Source of the DNA: Methanobacteriota archaeon
Lineage (GTDB): Archaea > Thermoplasmatota > Poseidoniia > Poseidoniales > Thalassarchaeaceae
Length of the DNA stretch: 59,509 nucleotides
Reading direction: 5' to 3'
Assembly: GCA_018654845.1 (NCBI GenBank)
Contig: JABIKU010000030.1
Span: 1-59,509, forward strand
Both the position numbers and the translations under genes were made by a program. The notes beneath the pieces were generated by a model. That model was not told the origin of the DNA and ran no database searches. It saw only the letters and a list, made by a program, of their open reading frames with translations. Each line of letters begins with the position of its first letter. The first letter of the stretch is position 1. Below, piece after piece: positions 18,564 to 27,929 of the stretch.

Positions 18564-19088
18564 TCACTTGTAGAGTGAGGCGTGCTTTGCACGAACCTTA
18601 GCAAGCTTTGGTGATACAACGGCCTGACAGTAAGGGTTAGTTGGATTATTTTCGAAATAATCATGGTGATAATTTTCAGCGATGTAAAGTGTTGTCAACT
18701 CACTAACCTCAGTTACGATATCATTGACGAAATTTTGCTGAAGATAGGCAATTACCGCCTCAGCATCAGATTTTTGTTTTTGATTAGAGAATAATATGCA
18801 ACTACGATATTGGGTTCCGATATCGTTGCCTTGCCGATTCAATTGGGTTGGATCGTGGACGGTAAAGAAAACTTCGAGTAAAATTCGCAGGGGAATAATT
18901 TCTGAATCGAATGAAACTTGAACCACTTCGGCATGGCCGGTTTGGCCTGAACAAACTTGTTCATATGTTGGATTTTCTGTGTTTCCACCGGCATAAGCTG
19001 GCAGAACTTCACTAACTCCGTATAATTCTTTGAAGGCACCCTCGACACACCAAAAACAACCGCCGCCAAGAACGATTTTTTCAGACAT
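18564..19088 (-). CDS. msrA: peptide-methionine (S)-S-oxide reductase
   Basis: Reduces methionine-S-sulfoxide in oxidised proteins using thioredoxin; cytoplasmic. The catalytic GGCFWCVEGAF motif sits 7 residues from the chosen ATG (19088), and family blocks YAGGNTENPTYEQVCSGQTGHAEVVQV and HDPTQLNRQGNDIGTQYRS follow. Length 174 aa is normal for MsrA. The open frame runs 25 codons further upstream, but that would overlap guaB; the chosen start lies 4 bp after the guaB stop. Co-transcription with guaB is likely. Confidence 0.96.
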   Translation of the reverse strand: MSEKIVLGGGCFWCVEGAFKELYGVSEVLPAYAGGNTENPTYEQVCSGQTGHAEVVQVSFDSEIIPLRILLEVFFTVHDPTQLNRQGNDIGTQYRSCILFSNQKQKSDAEAVIAYLQQNFVNDIVTEVSELTTLYIAENYHHDYFENNPTNPYCQAVVSPKLAKVRAKHASLYK

Positions 19089-19092
19089 TGAT

Positions 19093-20556
19093 TCACCGAC
19101 GATAATTCGGTGCTTCACGAGTAATCTCGACATCGTGAACATGCGATTCGGACAGACCAGCATTGGTTATCTTGACAAAATCGCAATTCTCACGCATTGC
19201 CGCAATATCCCCGTTACCTGTATATCCCATACTCGAACGCAGACCTCCAGTCAACTGGTGAATGACATGCTCGACCGGCCCTCTTGCTGGGACTCGGCCT
19301 TCGATACCTTCTGGAACATATTTTCGGGTATCGCCCTGTTCAGATTGGAAATATCTGTCGTGAGCACCCATAGTCATCGCGCCGACGCTGCCCATACCAC
19401 GGTAGACTTTGTAGGAGCGACCTTGGTAGAGAATAATCTCCCCTGGTGCCTCATCGGTGCCTGCCAAAACACTGCCAACCATAACGCAATCCGCCCCACC
19501 AGCAATCGCCTTCGCAATATCTCCGCTAAACTTAATTCCACCATCTGAGATTACTGGAATACCGGCTTTTTTACATACAGAAACAACTGATTGAACGGCC
19601 GTTAATTGTGGAACTCCAACACCCGAAACGATTCTTGTTGTGCATATTGAACCTGGTCCAATTCCAACTTTAATTGCATTCGCACCGGCTGAAATCAACG
19701 CTTCAGCGGCCGCACCAGTCGCGACATTACCTGCAATTATCTGAGCGTCTGGACCTACCAATTCTCGAATTTTTGCAACCGAATGAATCACTCCATGTGA
19801 ATGTCCATGAGCCGTATCGACGACTACCACATCAGCACCCGCTTCAAACAATGCTAGCGCCCTTTCGACTCCAGCATCACCTGTGCCGGTCGCTGCAGCA
19901 ACTCGAAGTCGACCGTGCTCATCTTTGCATGAATTTGGGTTATCACGACTTTGCTGAATATCTCGCACAGTCATCATCCCTGTGCATTTTCCATCTTTAT
20001 CGACGACAAGCAACTTTTCGATTCGATGTTTGTGAAGCAATTTTTTCGCATCTTCGGGACCTACATGATGTTCGACAGTAACAAGATCAGTAGTCATCAT
20101 TTCAGAAACCAACATATTGTCGTCATTGACGAAGCGAATATCGCGATTTGTGATGATTCCGACCAAATTATCATCGGCATCGACTACCGGTAACCCAGAA
20201 AATCCGTGTTCTGCCTTCAATCGACGCAACTCGCCAATGGAAGTTTCTGGGTTAACCATAATTGGATTTAGAACCAATCCAGATTCGAAGCGTTTTACCG
20301 AGTTTACTTTAGCAGCCTGTGCTTCGATGGCCATATTTCTGTGAATTACTCCAATCCCTCCAGCCTGTGCCATCGCTATAGCCATGCGAGATTCGGTAAC
20401 AGTATCCATCGCAGCGGAGATGATTGGGATATTGAGTGAAATTGTTTGTGTCAGGTGAGTTTTCAAACTGACTTCAGCTGGAAGAACTGATGACTCGGCA
20501 GGTAGCAAAAGTACGTCATCGAAGGTCAGAGCCTCGGGTATGCTATCCTGTGCCAT
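19093..20556 (-). CDS. guaB: inosine-5'-monophosphate dehydrogenase
   Basis: Oxidises IMP to XMP with NAD, the committed step of GMP synthesis. The 487 aa have the standard layout: N-terminal TIM-barrel half ([15 protein letters not shown]), two CBS domains (about 95-205; [24 protein letters not shown]), then the catalytic loop [17 protein letters not shown] with the active Cys. The [11 protein letters not shown] flap closes the enzyme. ATG at 20556. It is divergent from the retropepsin-like gene across 142 bp and followed at once by msrA. Confidence 0.98.
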   Translation of the reverse strand: MAQDSIPEALTFDDVLLLPAESSVLPAEVSLKTHLTQTISLNIPIISAAMDTVTESRMAIAMAQAGGIGVIHRNMAIEAQAAKVNSVKRFESGLVLNPIMVNPETSIGELRRLKAEHGFSGLPVVDADDNLVGIITNRDIRFVNDDNMLVSEMMTTDLVTVEHHVGPEDAKKLLHKHRIEKLLVVDKDGKCTGMMTVRDIQQSRDNPNSCKDEHGRLRVAAATGTGDAGVERALALFEAGADVVVVDTAHGHSHGVIHSVAKIRELVGPDAQIIAGNVATGAAAEALISAGANAIKVGIGPGSICTTRIVSGVGVPQLTAVQSVVSVCKKAGIPVISDGGIKFSGDIAKAIAGGADCVMVGSVLAGTDEAPGEIILYQGRSYKVYRGMGSVGAMTMGAHDRYFQSEQGDTRKYVPEGIEGRVPARGPVEHVIHQLTGGLRSSMGYTGNGDIAAMRENCDFVKITNAGLSESHVHDVEITREAPNYRR

Positions 20557-20698
20557 TAGGGATAGGCTATGCCTTACCTACTTGAATTATTTGATTAGAA
20601 TAACACTTATTCACTTTCAAAACCTAGATGCAAAAAACTTCACTTCATCCGTTTACTTCAAGAACCATGCTTTGCCGCCGGCGACTTGGAGAATTACC

Positions 20699-21154
20699 AT
20701 GTTTGGCTGTGTGATGATAGGTTGGCGGGAATGGGTCGGAACACCCGAACTCGATAGTCAACCGTTTAGGGCAAAAATCGATACTGGTGCATGGTCGAAT
20801 ACAATGCATGCAGTCGATATTGAGGTTGTCGAGTCGGATATCGAAACCCATGTTCGTTTCCGACTTGAAGAAGGCGGTGATTGGATTGAGCGGCCACTAT
20901 TCGATTGGCGCCGTGTTCGCGATACTGGTGGCCACGATACGCTTCGTCCAGTGATTCGCACAAGCCTCGAAATTGCCGGTGGCGATTACGATATCGAATT
21001 GTGCCTACAAGATCGCTCGAGAATGCGCCACCGAATGATTATCGGTCGCAAATTCCTTCGCCTTGGATTCGTTATCAATCCGCAACGTCAATGTATACAC
21101 AAGAAGGAATTGAGCACACCAAGAGTTACGATTAATCTCGATGTTGGATATTAG
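20699..21154 (+). CDS. retropepsin-like aspartic protease (RimK-associated 'ATP-dependent zinc protease' family)
   Basis: A 151-aa protein of the PF05618-like family, often encoded next to RimK-type ligases. The aspartic-protease signature DTGAWSNT occurs in PFRAKIDTGAWSNTMHA and the C-terminal MIIGRKFLRLGFVINP resembles the retropepsin ILGR region. WREWVGTPEL at the N-terminus is also typical. The ATG at 20699 gives the family's usual length and has TTGGAG upstream; the frame is open back to 20540 but that stretch lacks conservation. No RimK homologue is in the window. Its target is unknown. Confidence 0.8.
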   Translation: MFGCVMIGWREWVGTPELDSQPFRAKIDTGAWSNTMHAVDIEVVESDIETHVRFRLEEGGDWIERPLFDWRRVRDTGGHDTLRPVIRTSLEIAGGDYDIELCLQDRSRMRHRMIIGRKFLRLGFVINPQRQCIHKKELSTPRVTINLDVGY

Positions 21155-21201
21155 ATTCACAAATCGACTCCTTCATCAAATATGGCCCGAGTCGGTAGTC
21201 G

Positions 21202-21849
21202 ATGGAACAGCATGCAAATGTTAGAGATACAACGTTAGTGCCATCTCCATGGTGGCTCAAAGGAGCTGCGATTGTCGTCGCATTATTCTCGCTTCCACTC
21301 ATCGCAAACATCATTTTTTCGATGGCAACACCATTTCTGCTAGATTTCATTCCCTCTTCGGAAGAAATATGTGGTGAGGATCCACAAACTACAGGTGAAG
21401 AACAAGAGACCTGGCAATCTTGTAAGGATGAAATGGATGTAATGATTGATTATTTTAACGAAATTGAAACTTCTGGCGTCATGAATGCCACTGGAATCTA
21501 TTGCGCTATTTTGCTTCTAATTTCGATCCCGACAATAATCCTGCTTTGGACGGGAGATAGAGAGTTGGGTATCAAACTCGCTTGGGCGTATATCGCGATA
21601 AATTTCCTAGGTGGAATGTATACGACTTGGTTGTACCTCAATATCGGCATGATGCCACTCGGACCTGAAGCTGAGGCGGCTCTACCGTTTTCTGAATCAA
21701 TCATCGCTGCATCTTCTTATGCCCAAATAGGCACTTGCAATCTAATTCTCGCTGGTCTCCTCGTAATGGTTTCACAAAAATCGAAACCACAAACGAATTT
21801 GGTCATTCCATCCGCCTTCCATCATCAGAACGAGCCGGGTAAACATTGA
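21202..21849 (+). CDS. uncharacterised four-TM membrane protein
   Basis: A 215-aa protein with about four TM helices (GAAIVVALFSLPLIANIIFSM; ATGIYCAILLLISIPTIILLW; LGIKLAWAYIAINFLGGMYTTW; IGTCNLILAGLLVMV) and a Cys-containing loop between TM1 and TM2 with two cysteines (EEICGED, WQSCKDE) that could form an extracellular disulfide. No family recognised. Its TGA overlaps a TTG in frame with the downstream YbjQ-like gene, so the two may be coupled. Confidence 0.65.
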   Translation: MEQHANVRDTTLVPSPWWLKGAAIVVALFSLPLIANIIFSMATPFLLDFIPSSEEICGEDPQTTGEEQETWQSCKDEMDVMIDYFNEIETSGVMNATGIYCAILLLISIPTIILLWTGDRELGIKLAWAYIAINFLGGMYTTWLYLNIGMMPLGPEAEAALPFSESIIAASSYAQIGTCNLILAGLLVMVSQKSKPQTNLVIPSAFHHQNEPGKH

Positions 21850-21875
21850 AGCGGGGTCGGCTCGCACCAACATAC

Positions 21876-22211
21876 ATGGCAATGAATGCTGGTGGAATAA
21901 TCGTAGTTAACACAGAAACCGTCCCAGGCAAGACAATCACGGAAACATTAGGGGTGGTCACGGGCTCGACGGTGCGGGCAAAGAATGTCTTCAAAGATAT
22001 CGGCGCTGGCCTGAAAAATGTTGTTGGTGGAGAGTTGAGAGCGTATACTGAACTTCTCGGTGAATCAAGAGATGAAGCATTACAGAGAATGGTTGCCGAA
22101 GCCCAAGCAAGAGGAGGAAACGCGGTAGTCAACGTCAGATTTGCTACTTCTGCAGTGACTGCTGGTGCTGCCGAGTTATTTGCATATGGAACTGCTGTAA
22201 AACTCGAATGA
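21876..22211 (+). CDS. YbjQ/UPF0145 family protein (cytoplasmic copy)
   Basis: A small protein of the YbjQ (DUF74) family, described as a putative heavy-metal binding fold that forms pentamers. Hallmarks are IIVVNTETVPGKTITETLGVVTGSTVRAKNVFKDI and the closing GGNAVVNVRFATS...AAELFAYGTAVKL. The start is uncertain: ATG at 21876 or 21882 fits the family N-terminus, whereas a TTG at 21846 overlaps the upstream stop. A membrane-anchored paralogue follows 9 bp later. Molecular function is unproven in the family. Confidence 0.8.
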   Translation: MAMNAGGIIVVNTETVPGKTITETLGVVTGSTVRAKNVFKDIGAGLKNVVGGELRAYTELLGESRDEALQRMVAEAQARGGNAVVNVRFATSAVTAGAAELFAYGTAVKLE

Positions 22212-22220
22212 GGTGATATT

Positions 22221-22718
22221 TTGGCAATTGAAGCACTCATAACAGTCTTAGCGTTTTTTGGTATCGCGGTTGTCCCAATTCTATTGATTATTATCGCTGG
22301 CCTCGTAGGTGGACAAATTATGAAATCGATGCAAAATAAACTCACTGAACGTGAGCAGGAAATCATTCAGAAATACGGAAAAGATACACTTTCAAGCCTC
22401 AGCATGACGGCAAAAAGAGAAGTCAGTGAAACTGGAATCGTCATGGCAAGTTTGGTGGTTGGACCAAATTATTGGCAACAATTTGTCTCAAAAATTCAGA
22501 GCCTTTTCGGAGGCACTCTCAATTATTACGACCAAGTAATCGCCCTTGGTCGAAACGAAGCAATGCAACGATTGAGAGAAGCAGCAGATACCGCTGGCTG
22601 GGATGAAGTGGTTAATGTGAGACTCGAGACATCAAAACTAACCCCGATGGTGTCGAATAAAGAAAGTAACAAAGCCATGGAATTATTCGCGTATGGAACA
22701 GGAATCAGATACTCCTGA
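22221..22718 (+). CDS. membrane-anchored YbjQ-like protein
   Basis: A 165-aa paralogue of the preceding gene with an added N-terminal TM helix (LITVLAFFGIAVVPILLIIIAGLVGG, about residues 6-31) and a short charged helix. The YbjQ-like core is diverged at the front, but ALGRNEAMQRLREAADTAGWDEVVNVRLETS and ELFAYGTGIRY match the partner's C-terminal half. The start is a TTG at 22221 with AGGTGAT just upstream; no ATG fits before the TM segment. The tandem soluble and anchored copies suggest a mixed ring held at the membrane. Confidence 0.75.
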   Translation: MAIEALITVLAFFGIAVVPILLIIIAGLVGGQIMKSMQNKLTEREQEIIQKYGKDTLSSLSMTAKREVSETGIVMASLVVGPNYWQQFVSKIQSLFGGTLNYYDQVIALGRNEAMQRLREAADTAGWDEVVNVRLETSKLTPMVSNKESNKAMELFAYGTGIRYS

Positions 22719-22794
22719 ATCCATAATTCAGTGCTAAACTGCATCTTGCAAAACTAACTGTCTGCTATTGCAACAATTCAAGACAAAAGTGGTG

Positions 22795-22812
22795 GTCGGA
22801 AAGTTATCCGAC
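22795..22812. promoter_or_regulatory. small inverted repeat upstream of taw1
   Basis: GTCGGA (22795-22800) and TCCGAC (22807-22812) form a 6-bp stem with a 6-nt loop, 40 bp before the taw1 start. It could be an operator, a leader hairpin or the terminator of the YbjQ-like gene; no T-run follows. Evidence is structural only. Confidence 0.25.
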
Positions 22813-22852
22813 GCAGCCCCAATGTGGAATCTGAAGTTAGGAGTCGAGTAAG

Positions 22853-23878
22853 ATGCAGAGCGCACCGATAACCCAAATTGAGCCAAAAATCGCTGCACGT
22901 CTAGCCAAACAGAGTTACCACTTAGTCGGCGAACACGGTGGAGTGAAGGTTTGCCATTGGACTAAACAGAGCCTGATTGCCGATCGTTCCTGCTACAAGG
23001 GGACATTCTACGGAATTGAGAGTCATGGCTGTATGCAGATGGCACCAAACGTCGATACCTGTAATCTCGCTTGTACATACTGTTGGAGGGAGCCACATTC
23101 AGACACTCTTACCAAAATTGATGATGATCCTTACGAATTGTTTCTTCAGAGCGTCAGAGCTCATCGCCGCTTGATTACTGGATTTGGTGGGCATCCTAGC
23201 GTTCCACGTGAAAAATGGCAGGATGCCCAAGATCCGAAACACGTCGCTATTTCACTGAACGGCGAACCGACTCTTTACTCGCGGCTCGCCGAATTCCTCG
23301 ACATTTGTCATCAACATGGAGTCTCTACATTCCTAGTGACAAATGGTTCGTTACCGAAAGTAATCGAGAAGTTGGATACGTTGCCAACACAATTGTATGT
23401 AAGTGTGGATGCACCGAATGAAGAAATATTCAATCGTCTTTGCAAACCAAAATTTGACACAGCCGCATTTTCAAAACTTGAAGAAACCCTTGCATTATTA
23501 CCATCCTTAGACACTCGCACCGTCTGTCGCCACACACTAATCAAAGGTGAATCTCTTGGCCATGTCAAAGATTATGCACGTCTCGACAACATCGCCGATC
23601 CAGATTTTATCGAAGCAAAAGGCTATGTTTATGTCGGCAATTCTCAAGCGAATCATACAATCGAGAATATGCCGTATCACGATGATATCATGAATTTCTC
23701 ACACCAACTCGCACCATTGGTCGACCGAGAGGTTTTGTCGGATAGGTCAGAGAGTCGAGTCGCACTAATAGGTAAAGAAATGATTCCAATTACATTACCA
23801 GAAAAGGTTAGAGATTTTCCAAAAGATTTGGGTATTGCTAAGCCGCAAAACTTCTCACTACCGATTACAAATTTGTGA
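22853..23878 (+). CDS. taw1: 4-demethylwyosine synthase (radical SAM, TYW1/Taw1)
   Basis: Builds the tricyclic wyosine base at G37 of tRNA-Phe from m1G and pyruvate. The 341 aa carry both iron-sulfur cluster sites in the arrangement of Methanocaldococcus TYW1: C34, C47 and C60 (13-residue spacing) for the accessory cluster, and C70-x3-C74-x2-C77 in CNLACTYCW for the radical SAM cluster. Other family blocks are KGTFYGIESHGCMQM, SLNGEPTLY and FIEAKGYVYVG. As in other archaea it lacks the N-terminal flavodoxin domain of eukaryotic TYW1. It is a diagnostic archaeal gene and works with the TYW2-like enzyme at 12.8 kb. Confidence 0.97.
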   Translation: MQSAPITQIEPKIAARLAKQSYHLVGEHGGVKVCHWTKQSLIADRSCYKGTFYGIESHGCMQMAPNVDTCNLACTYCWREPHSDTLTKIDDDPYELFLQSVRAHRRLITGFGGHPSVPREKWQDAQDPKHVAISLNGEPTLYSRLAEFLDICHQHGVSTFLVTNGSLPKVIEKLDTLPTQLYVSVDAPNEEIFNRLCKPKFDTAAFSKLEETLALLPSLDTRTVCRHTLIKGESLGHVKDYARLDNIADPDFIEAKGYVYVGNSQANHTIENMPYHDDIMNFSHQLAPLVDREVLSDRSESRVALIGKEMIPITLPEKVRDFPKDLGIAKPQNFSLPITNL

Positions 23879-23889
23879 AATTATCACAA

Positions 23890-24876
23890 TTATCGTTTTG
23901 GGCGACTCGAACCGCAATCAGGGCATTGTTTTTCTTGAGTTGAACCATACTCGTGATCACAAGCGGGACAGTTGGCTACGTATATTCGGTGATTTCCTGC
24001 AGCAGCGGTTGCTTTTGCAGCTTGTGAGACTAGTGTGATTCGACCGGGTTCAATCAACTCGACAGCGTATCTGCCGGGTCCGCCGAGTTTGAGTAAGATA
24101 TCCGGCGGAAATGAAACTGTTCCAATATCATCGAGGATTAACTCACGATTTTGAATCAAATCATTGACTTCAATTCCTTCACCATGCTGAGCGACAAAAC
24201 GACCATCTCGCAATTCAAGCGAGCGGTCGGAAAAATCGGCTACATCGTGACTGTGAGTAACAATGAGGAAGGCGACGTCTTCTTCCTTGTGTAATTCACG
24301 GAATAAATCTAGAACACTCTGCGAAGTGAATGGATCTAGAGATCCTGTCGGCTCATCTGCCAGTATTAACTTCGGTTTTGTTATCAGGGCGCGAGCGATA
24401 GCAATACGCTGCTGTTCTCCACCTGACAATTGCTCAGGTAAGGCCTTCATGCGTGAGGTCATTCCAAGCCGCTCAAGAACTGCAACAGCCTGACGCTTCG
24501 CCTCTGGCGCAGGAATACCTGCATGCCTCAACGGCTGCATCACATTGTCGAGTCCAGATAAATCCGGCAAAAGGTTGCCTTCTTGGAAAATGAATGACAC
24601 CGTCGAGCGACGGTGCTCAACCAAATCAGCACCTTCCAATTTTGTCATGTCGCTACCATCGAGGAAAACCCGCCCTGCTGTAGGTGTCATCAACCCACCA
24701 AGCGATTTCAGTAATGTGGATTTACCAGAACCAGATGGTCCGATAACAGCAACCGCCTCACCTTGCTCGACCTTGACTGAAAGCCCGCGTAATGCTACAA
24801 CATTGCCTTCTTCTGCTTTCGATTCATAGACGTGATACAGTGAATCAGCTTCGAGAATATATGATTTTTCGTCCAT
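23890..24876 (-). CDS. ABC transporter ATP-binding protein with C-terminal zinc ribbon
   Basis: A 328-aa LolD/MacB-class ATPase energising the adjacent FtsX-like permease. Walker A is GPSGSGKST, signature LSGGEQQR, Walker B LILADEPTGSLD and the switch His is in LIVTHSHDVAD. After the ATPase (about residue 225) comes an extra 100-residue region ending in CPACDHEYG...CPDCG, a four-cysteine zinc ribbon, which is unusual in this class. ATG at 24876 is preceded by GGGGGAG; a GTG at 24882 overlaps the permease stop (GTGA). It is the last gene of the operon. Confidence 0.92.
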   Translation of the reverse strand: MDEKSYILEADSLYHVYESKAEEGNVVALRGLSVKVEQGEAVAVIGPSGSGKSTLLKSLGGLMTPTAGRVFLDGSDMTKLEGADLVEHRRSTVSFIFQEGNLLPDLSGLDNVMQPLRHAGIPAPEAKRQAVAVLERLGMTSRMKALPEQLSGGEQQRIAIARALITKPKLILADEPTGSLDPFTSQSVLDLFRELHKEEDVAFLIVTHSHDVADFSDRSLELRDGRFVAQHGEGIEVNDLIQNRELILDDIGTVSFPPDILLKLGGPGRYAVELIEPGRITLVSQAAKATAAAGNHRIYVANCPACDHEYGSTQEKQCPDCGSSRPKR

Positions 24877-24878
24877 CT

Positions 24879-27800
24879 TCACTCCCCCTTCAGAACTGTT
24901 GCAAGATCCGCTCCAATTGCCTTTCTAGTTGTGAAAAATAAGGCGATTACAACAGTAGATAATACAACTAATCCAACTTTAATCAATTCGATAATCGGCC
25001 AAACTAATTCTCTTCTAATTTCATTGGTTGAGCCACCGAATGCTTGGAATATTATTCCAAAAATATTGAACATATCATTGAAAATATAAGTTATTCCGAC
25101 ACCGAGGATTCCACCAAGAATCATTGAAACGATGGTAATAGACAGAATTTCAAAAAGCACCAATCTCATTACTTGATTTGGACTTGCTCCAATTGCTTGT
25201 AAGATGCTTAATTCTTTACGGCGTTGGCTCAAAACAAGACTCAAGAAAACGAATGAAGATGCTACTGCTGCCACCGCCGAAACAATGAACTGAAGACTTA
25301 ACAAACCTGGAGTTCCATATACCAACCCACCGTTCTTTTCGACATATTCATGGGCAGATTTCCAGTCTAAAACTTCAGAAATCGCACTATTTGTTGAAAG
25401 TGTTAGCCCGATATCTTTGAGGATTTCTCCCTTTCGAAGTTCCTTGTCATCACCTAAGTCAAAGAACCAAATTGTAGAACGGATATTTGTATTATCGGGA
25501 GCAGCTCCATCTAACCAATCTATCCAAGTTTGCTCACCTATGAAAATCACGTTGTCTGAAGAACTTGCTACGAATCCAGGAACCCAATTGTGCTTACCTA
25601 TTGTCGTCAAGCTCATTTGCTTGATTTCACCTGTTATGAAATTGGTTTGATTCATCATCAAGGTATCCCTATCTCTGAGTCTTAATGACTCTTGAGCTGA
25701 ATCACCGTGAGTCATAAATCCAGATTGGCCAATCAAATTGAAAGCCTCATCAAGAGAAGCTTTTGGTAGAGCTTGATTATCCCACAACAAGATATCTTGT
25801 GATTCATCAGGAATTACCCACACCTCGATGTAATTTTCATCATCACCTGCTGGATTCGCATAGAATTTTTGGATTTGAGTTGCTTCTATTGTTAGCGAAT
25901 TCAGTGTTTTCTTCGATGTGGGAAGTGAATTGTAAGTATCGGTCACGATACTGATCGCAACTTCTTCTGTGATCGCTTGGGTGAAGGTGATTTGTAAGTC
26001 AGAACCAACCGATTGATCGGCTGTTTTTTCATCGACTAGAGTTCCGGTATATCCTTGCACGGCAGCCATCGTAACAATTGACAATGTCAGTACGATAATG
26101 AGAGCAAGACGTCCTACTCCTTCAGCTGATCCTGAACCCGATAACCCTCGTCGAACATCCTTCAATAATGGAGTTCGCCCGAACATAAATTGCATTATTG
26201 CTGGCCCATAAGCACCAAGGCGAGCTAATACAAGCGCTCCACCAATCCATAGGAGGAATGGGCCGAAAATTGCTAGAAGCGCATCAAGAATCACATTCGA
26301 AATTATTCCTTTACCAGAATTGAAATCAGCGAATTGTGACCAATCTTCGCCGATCGAATCGAATAATGCAATGATTCCAAGTAAGAAAGTCACCCAATGC
26401 AACCAGTATTTTGGTTCCTTCTTGGTTGCAACATTTGCCACACCTTCACTAATTTCGCTATTTACAAATTCCTTTGTTCGTGAATAACCAAAAGCCATCG
26501 CAATTCCAATTGTGATTACTCCGGTTGTTATTGTCGCTGCAAACGAGAGGGTTGGCTGCGCACTGAGACCATCCAATTCGAATGACATAAAACCGACAGC
26601 GGAGAGAATCATCGGCACAGCCGCAAGTGCCAGCAAGTATCCTACAAGCCAGGCAAAGAAGGAAATTACCCCCATCTCAGCCAATACCATTCTCGAAAGG
26701 CTGGCGGATGAACCACCCATCACACGATGAATAGAAACTTCTCGGCGGCGTTGTTCAAGTGATAGGAGAAGACCATAGATTAGAACTACGACAGAGAGGA
26801 AAATGATTGGAATCATGACTATATAATCAAATGTTTGAACGAAAATTAGCATGATATTCAAGAATGCTAACAACGAGCTATCCATATCGGTCGCTCGCAA
26901 ATTGATACCGTCATAATCCGCTCCTTCGATATCAGATGCCCACTCCTTTAGTTGAGTTTCAACTTCAGAAATACTGTTAGTTGGAAGGTCGCCACGATCT
27001 GAAGCTACAGCCAAATATGCATGATCTCCATCGATAATATTGGATTGTTCAATCCCGCTGACTAATTCCCAAGGAAGATAAACAGGATGGTTGGTAATCA
27101 GTGGACTGCTCCCCACTCTATCATCATAAATTGCTGATATTGTGATGTTTTCAAGGGTGATTGTTATGCGGCAATATTCCTTGCCAATGAAATTAATCAT
27201 TTCCCCTTGATCTGAATTTATTGCACATTTATCGAGTTCTGAGTCAGCATATGTGAATTTAAGAAATTCAATGGTATCTCCAACCTCGACTCCACCAGCT
27301 GATGCAAGTTTTGCAGGAATTACTGCGCTACGATTTGTCACTGCCTCCGAACCAGAAGTTGGCCAAGCACCGGAAATTGTTCTGCGGTCATGACGCTCGA
27401 GTAGAAGACCATCATAACCCGATTCTCCAATTAGGCGAATACCTCGGAAACCTCGGTTTGGAGGACCATCATCTTCGGACGAAGCGAAACTAATATCGAT
27501 ACCATCCCAAGAACCATCTGATGAATTGAGTTCTACCAATTCCAAAGGTTGGGCTTGAGCTTGTCTCTCACTGAACCACCCTGCACCATGAGTCGATTGA
27601 CGGCCGGCGGTAATCGTACAATCTGCCATTCCATCAATAGCGAGAATTTGCTCACAGAATGATTCGAATTCCGTCGGATCTGATGTTCGGTCTTCAGCAC
27701 CAGGATTGCTCCATAATTCAACACGATAATCATATTCTTCTCCCTCGAGACCTTCTTCGAAGAATGAAGTCATCAATCCTGAGCCATAGGCAAGAACAGT

Positions 27801-27929
27801 GGTGATGACGAGGCTTGCAAGGAATACACCGGTGAATACCGCTGCTCCTCGTGCACGGCCTCTCCAGGCACTAAATACAGCAATTCTAGCCGAATCAGGC
27901 AAGGAAGCAATCCGATCCTTTAATTCCAT
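24879..27929 (-). CDS. FtsX/MacB-type ABC transporter permease
   Basis: A 1016-aa permease with a duplicated layout: N-terminal TM1 (GAAVFTGVFLASLVITTVLAYGSG), a large extracellular domain with three cysteines in one stretch (FCEQILAIDGMADCTIT), then an FtsX block with EQRRREVSIHRVMGGSS near residue 400. A second extracellular domain and a second FtsX block with SQRRKELSILQAIGASPNQV near residue 900 follow. Such proteins are usually mechanotransmitters for lipoprotein or peptide export rather than classic importers. The ATG at 27929 overlaps the upstream stop as TGATG and is preceded by a strong AGGAGGTGA. Substrate unknown. Confidence 0.9.
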   Translation of the reverse strand: MELKDRIASLPDSARIAVFSAWRGRARGAAVFTGVFLASLVITTVLAYGSGLMTSFFEEGLEGEEYDYRVELWSNPGAEDRTSDPTEFESFCEQILAIDGMADCTITAGRQSTHGAGWFSERQAQAQPLELVELNSSDGSWDGIDISFASSEDDGPPNRGFRGIRLIGESGYDGLLLERHDRRTISGAWPTSGSEAVTNRSAVIPAKLASAGGVEVGDTIEFLKFTYADSELDKCAINSDQGEMINFIGKEYCRITITLENITISAIYDDRVGSSPLITNHPVYLPWELVSGIEQSNIIDGDHAYLAVASDRGDLPTNSISEVETQLKEWASDIEGADYDGINLRATDMDSSLLAFLNIMLIFVQTFDYIVMIPIIFLSVVVLIYGLLLSLEQRRREVSIHRVMGGSSASLSRMVLAEMGVISFFAWLVGYLLALAAVPMILSAVGFMSFELDGLSAQPTLSFAATITTGVITIGIAMAFGYSRTKEFVNSEISEGVANVATKKEPKYWLHWVTFLLGIIALFDSIGEDWSQFADFNSGKGIISNVILDALLAIFGPFLLWIGGALVLARLGAYGPAIMQFMFGRTPLLKDVRRGLSGSGSAEGVGRLALIIVLTLSIVTMAAVQGYTGTLVDEKTADQSVGSDLQITFTQAITEEVAISIVTDTYNSLPTSKKTLNSLTIEATQIQKFYANPAGDDENYIEVWVIPDESQDILLWDNQALPKASLDEAFNLIGQSGFMTHGDSAQESLRLRDRDTLMMNQTNFITGEIKQMSLTTIGKHNWVPGFVASSSDNVIFIGEQTWIDWLDGAAPDNTNIRSTIWFFDLGDDKELRKGEILKDIGLTLSTNSAISEVLDWKSAHEYVEKNGGLVYGTPGLLSLQFIVSAVAAVASSFVFLSLVLSQRRKELSILQAIGASPNQVMRLVLFEILSITIVSMILGGILGVGITYIFNDMFNIFGIIFQAFGGSTNEIRRELVWPIIELIKVGLVVLSTVVIALFFTTRKAIGADLATVLKGE

